Origin: Lingula anatina
Taxonomy: Eukaryota; Brachiopoda; Lingulata; Lingulida; Lingulidae
Assembly: GCF_001039355.2 (NCBI RefSeq)
Contig: NW_019775432.1
Location: 1 to 64,000 of the forward strand
DNA: 64,000 nucleotides
Direction of reading: 5' to 3'
The translations under genes were made by a program, and so were the position numbers. Below, piece by piece: positions 13,178 to 64,000 of the stretch. Numbering within the stretch: the stretch's first letter is position 1; the number at the start of each line of letters is the position of its first letter. A model generated the notes under the pieces. The model was given only the letters and a program-made list of their open reading frames with translations. It did no database searches and was not told where the DNA came from.

Positions 13178-13593
13178 TTTTGACAGTATATCTGATCACA
13201 GCATTGTCACGATGGGATTTTTTAGAGTTACACAGATTTTGTCACATGAGCTGTCTTCTTAAAAACTCAAATCTGCTCTCCTAATTGTGAAGAGCTTCAA
13301 TTAATGTTATGACAGCCACATTTTTTCACGAACAGACATAGTCTTTTCATTTTGCACACTTCTTTTAAAACAGCTCACCAAAATTTGACTATTAAAATGT
13401 TTGATGCGAGCAACGTTAGATTTTTTTTTTGCATTTTTATTATTTCTGGGTGGAGATTATCTTGCAACTCCCCGGATGTCAGCAGACCTCTCGCCATTTT
13501 CAGCGGTGAATCCATTGAGTGAGGAAGGCGGTACCGGTGCCCGCTTTCTATTGAAGATCCTCTGCTTTTGCTGGACTGTCAGCCTCATTCACC
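13178..13593. promoter_or_regulatory. Shared divergent promoter of VTI1B and DYNC1H1
   Basis: Only 416 bp separate the two outward-facing start codons (VTI1B at 13177, DYNC1H1 at 13594), so both leaders and core promoters must lie here or in intervening leader introns. A YY1-like core GCCATTTT lies at 13493-13500, roughly 100 bp before the dynein ATG. I see no convincing TATA box, which fits a housekeeping promoter. Promoter activity is inferred from geometry. Confidence 0.55.
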
Positions 13594-63894
<50,301 letters not shown>

Positions 63895-64000
63895 GTAAGA
63901 GGATTTCTGTTGCTTCTAGAATTCTTATTGATGGGTTGTTTGAATGTGTAAACACTAAATTTTTTTCTTTATGGTGGAAAAATTTTTGATTTTTTGATCT

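Overview
The window is animal genomic DNA. Its genes are split by many short, AT-rich introns with GT-AG (twice GC-AG) borders. The protein families, the intact BEL/Pao retrotransposon and the polymorphic-looking duplicated blocks fit a marine invertebrate, possibly a mollusc or other lophotrochozoan, but the species cannot be named from the sequence. Four single-base N gaps (24559, 46598, 51377, 55525) show a draft assembly. Three of them sit exactly between two copies of the same sequence.

Layout: (1) 1-2307, no gene seen, downstream flank of the first gene. (2) 2308-7003, minus strand, an RNF216/TRIAD3-type RBR E3 ubiquitin ligase in six coding exons, with a palindromic TCTCGCGAGA element flanked by ETS-like sites in its putative promoter at 7651-7706. 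(3) 7707-10951, no gene seen apart from a 118-bp MITE-like element. (4) 10952-13177, minus strand, the complete seven-exon Qb-SNARE gene VTI1B. (5) 13178-13593, a short divergent promoter. (6) 13594 to the window end, plus strand, cytoplasmic dynein 1 heavy chain (DYNC1H1). For dynein I could place 74 exons along one reading path, encoding about 4,024 residues: tail, linker, AAA1-AAA5, stalk, microtubule-binding domain and the start of AAA6. The 3' end lies outside the window.

Inside dynein: intron 27 carries a 7.4-kb antisense BEL/Pao LTR retrotransposon (25607-32997) with identical-looking LTRs, a 5-bp target duplication and an open 2,104-codon gag-pol frame. Intron 57 carries a 689-bp non-autonomous DNA transposon with 98-bp inverted repeats. 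Exons 49-53 (AAA3 region) occur twice in tandem across an N gap, and part of exon 25 occurs twice across another; both look like assembly duplications. The second AAA3 copy also has five in-frame tandem copies of a 66-bp exon-end unit, each ending in a splice donor.

The most interesting structure is at 53272-57291. The exon encoding the end of stalk helix CC1 and most of the microtubule-binding domain exists in three diverged versions (53272-53467, 54162-54357, 54761-54956). All are exactly 196 nt with identical phases, so exactly one can be used per mRNA. Versions b and c are repeated once more (55931-56126, 56528-56723) across an N gap. This predicts dynein motors with interchangeable track-binding heads from one gene. 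Functionally the three genes are ordinary housekeeping genes (ubiquitin ligation, endosomal fusion, minus-end microtubule transport); their adjacency need not mean a shared pathway.
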